6,971 bases of DNA. Origin: Streptosporangiaceae bacterium (GTDB lineage: Bacteria > Actinomycetota > Actinomycetes > Streptosporangiales > Streptosporangiaceae). The notes under the pieces were generated by a model. It did no database searches. It had not been told where the DNA came from and was given only the letters and a program-made list of their open reading frames with translations. Position 1 is the first letter of the stretch; each line of letters begins with the position of its first letter. The position numbers and the translations under genes were made by a program. This document shows, piece by piece, positions 5,509-6,971 of the stretch. The DNA lies in assembly GCA_030040815.1 (NCBI GenBank), contig JASHSZ010000424.1, positions 1-6,971 of the forward strand, in the 5' to 3' direction.

Positions 5509-6399
5509 ATGGAGACCATGCGTGAGCGGTTTGCCGCGGTCACGACCGAACTTCTGGACCACGACCCGCGGCTCGCTGTCGTGCTCGCGGACATATCGGT
5601 CGACCAGTTCCGGGCCGCCCGGCAGCGGCATCCGGACCGGGTCGTCAACGTCGGGATCCGCGAGCAGCTGCTGATCAGCGTCGCAGGCGGCCTCGCGCTC
5701 GCCGGCCTGAGGCCGATAGCCCATACGTTCGCGAGCTTCCTGGTGGAGCGGCCGTTCGAGCAGATCAAGCTGGACCTAGCCCACCAGGGCGTCGGCGCCG
5801 TGCTGGTCAGCGCCGGCGCGTCCTACGACGTCTCGGCCGGCGGCCGGACTCATCAGGCGCCGGGTGATGTCGCGCTGATCGGCACGCTGCCCGACTGGAC
5901 GGTGCATGTGCCAGGTCACCCGGACGAGGCCGAAGCGCTGCTGCGCGCGGCCGCCAGCGGCGACGGGCTCGTGTACGTCCGGCTGTCCACCGGGGCGAAC
6001 CAGCGTCCGCTGTCGACCGGTCCCGGCGGCGCCACGGTAATCCGGCGCGGCGGCCGCGGGACAGTTATGGCGGTCGGGCCGATGGCCGACGCCGCCATCG
6101 CCGCCATGGACGGCCTCGACGTCACCATCCTGTACGTCTGCACCATCCGCCCGTTCGACGCGGCCGTGCTGCGGGACACGCTCGGCGCGCCTGACGTCGT
6201 GCTCGTCGAGCCCTACCTTGCCGGGACATCCGCGCAGGCGGTGAACGACGCGCTCGCTGACATCCCGCACCGTGTGCTGGGACTCGGCGTCCCGCAGCCG
6301 GAGTTGCGCCGCTACGGCAGCCCGGCCGAGCACCAGGCCGCGCACGGCCTCGACGCGGCCGGGCTTCGGACCCGCATCAGCTCCTTCCTCGCGTTGTGA
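5509..6399 (+). CDS. Transketolase-like ThDP enzyme, C-terminal (pyrimidine-binding) subunit
   Basis: This 296-residue protein has the transketolase pyrimidine-binding domain (about 3-165) and C-terminal domain (about 175-292). NVGIREQ (47-53) contains E52, the glutamate that activates the aminopyrimidine of thiamine diphosphate. AHTFASFLVERPFEQIKLDL (71-90) and GGRTHQAPGDVALIGTLPDW (111-130) are the cofactor and active-site loops, including the THQ histidine. The usual substrate-phosphate Arg context (SRQNL in E. coli TktA) is replaced by VRLSTG. EPYLAG and LGLGVPQPELRRYGSPAEH near the end are standard for the C-terminal domain. Together the two subunits total 547 residues, shorter than single-chain transketolases (about 660) and typical of split forms. 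It follows its partner by 37 bp with its own Shine-Dalgarno, forming a two-gene operon under the promoter at 4679-4709. 1-Deoxyxylulose-5-phosphate synthase is unlikely because that enzyme is single-chain. Confidence 0.87.
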   Translation: METMRERFAAVTTELLDHDPRLAVVLADISVDQFRAARQRHPDRVVNVGIREQLLISVAGGLALAGLRPIAHTFASFLVERPFEQIKLDLAHQGVGAVLVSAGASYDVSAGGRTHQAPGDVALIGTLPDWTVHVPGHPDEAEALLRAAASGDGLVYVRLSTGANQRPLSTGPGGATVIRRGGRGTVMAVGPMADAAIAAMDGLDVTILYVCTIRPFDAAVLRDTLGAPDVVLVEPYLAGTSAQAVNDALADIPHRVLGLGVPQPELRRYGSPAEHQAAHGLDAAGLRTRISSFLAL

Positions 6400-6449
6400 C
6401 GGCCATGCTGGCCCGGGCGCAAATATGCTGACGTCGCGTGTCATCAGCC

Positions 6450-6454
6450 AAAGG
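6450..6454 (+). promoter_or_regulatory. Shine-Dalgarno AAAGG of the methyltransferase gene
   Basis: AAAGG lies 7 nt before ATG 6462. This favours 6462 over an in-frame GTG at 6438 that has no SD. Confidence 0.45.
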
Positions 6455-6461
6455 CAGTGCC

Positions 6462-6971
6462 ATGACGATTCAGCAGTCCGGCAGCGGCGAGCTTCGGGAC
6501 GACCATCCGAAGATCGACACCAGCGTGCCGCATATTGCTCGGGTGTATGACTACTGGCTCGGCGGGAAGGACAACTTCGCAGTCGACAGGGAACTAGCGG
6601 AGCGGTTTATCCTGGCCGATCCCATGGCCGTGGCCGGGGTCCGGAGCAACCGCGCCTTCCTGGGCCGGGCTGTGCACCACCTGGCGGCCGAGGCGGGAAT
6701 CCGCCAGTTCCTGGACATCGGCACTGGCATTCCGAGCGCGAACAAACACGCACGAGGTCGCGCAGCGGGCCGCGCCGAGTGCCCGCGTGGTGTACGTGAA
6801 CAACGACCCGATCGTGCTCGTGCACGCGCGTGCGCTGCTGACCAGCCATCCGGACGGCGCAACGGACTACCTCGAAGCCGACCTGCGTGACACGGACACC
6901 ATCCTGTCCGAGGCGCGCCGCAGGCTGGACTTCGCCCAGCCGGTGGCGGTGCTGCTGGTCGGCGTCCTGCA
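6462..6971 (+). pseudogene. DUF574-family S-adenosylmethionine methyltransferase, +1 frameshift, 3' end outside window
   Basis: The first 94 codons encode a DUF574 (S-adenosyl methyltransferase, PF04672) protein: DTSVPHIARVYDYWLGGKDN (19-38) is the family hallmark and FLDIGTGIP (83-91) is SAM-binding motif I. After P91 the frame is lost. The expected GIPxANNTHEVAQ appears only if one A is removed from the AAA at 6744-6746. From 6751 the +1 frame continues with HEVAQRAAPSARVVYVNNDP, IVLVHARALLTSHPDGATDY and LEADLRDTDTI without a stop to the window end, while the original frame stops at 6890. Without correction the product would be 142 residues with a random tail. The usual Asp after VVYV in this family, which binds the SAM ribose, is Asn here, a possible second lesion. 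The gene is either a recent pseudogene or carries a homopolymer sequencing error. The substrate of this family is not established. It follows the transketolase operon by 62 bp. Confidence 0.8.

Noticed and set aside
6401..6429. Small hairpin GGCCA-TGC-TGGCC after the transketolase stop and a TATGCT that could be a -10 for the methyltransferase.
   Set aside because: The stem is only 5 bp with no U-tract, and no acceptable -35 stands 16-18 bp upstream of TATGCT.

Overview
The window looks like chromosomal DNA from a high-GC actinobacterium (Actinomycetota). Base composition is very GC-rich with strong G/C bias at third codon positions. Several families are typical of that phylum: an actinobacterial-type SoxR, a protein of the DUF574 S-adenosyl methyltransferase family that is expanded in actinomycetes, and a ClpC N-domain almost identical to actinobacterial ClpC. 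The genus cannot be told from the sequence alone. There are no rRNA, tRNA, CRISPR or insertion-sequence signatures.

Layout. 1-1056 (+): 3' part of a CocE/NonD-type serine hydrolase whose nucleophile domain lies upstream of the window. 1200-2477 (+): a YcaQ/AlkX-type DNA glycosylase starting at TTG. 2528-3409 (-): an ATPase-less ClpC relative, with a double Clp N-domain joined directly to a UVR/coiled-coil segment. 3410-3675: a divergent intergenic region with a perfect inverted repeat and a small ORF whose stop overlaps the next start (ATGA). 3676-4161 (+): a Nudix hydrolase. 4112-4633 (-): SoxR, overlapping the Nudix 3' end by 50 bp. 4634-4715: the soxR/transketolase intergenic region, with a well-formed SoxR operator inside a 19-bp-spacer promoter. 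4716-5471 and 5509-6399 (+): a two-subunit (split) transketolase-like enzyme. 6462-6971 (+): a DUF574 methyltransferase with a one-base frameshift, running off the window end.

How the genes may work together. The most coherent unit is soxR plus the divergent split transketolase. The operator at 4683-4700 lies in the same register relative to -35 and -10 as the E. coli soxS SoxR box, and the predicted transcription start falls on the A of the first subunit's ATG. This suggests a leaderless, redox-cycler-inducible operon for a thiamine-diphosphate enzyme. The enzyme keeps the cofactor-binding residues but lacks several sugar-phosphate-binding signatures of classical transketolases, so its substrate is open. 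The neighbours (Nudix hydrolase, crosslink-type DNA glycosylase, ClpC-like decoy or adaptor) fit a loose stress and damage theme, but they are separate transcription units and that link is inference only.
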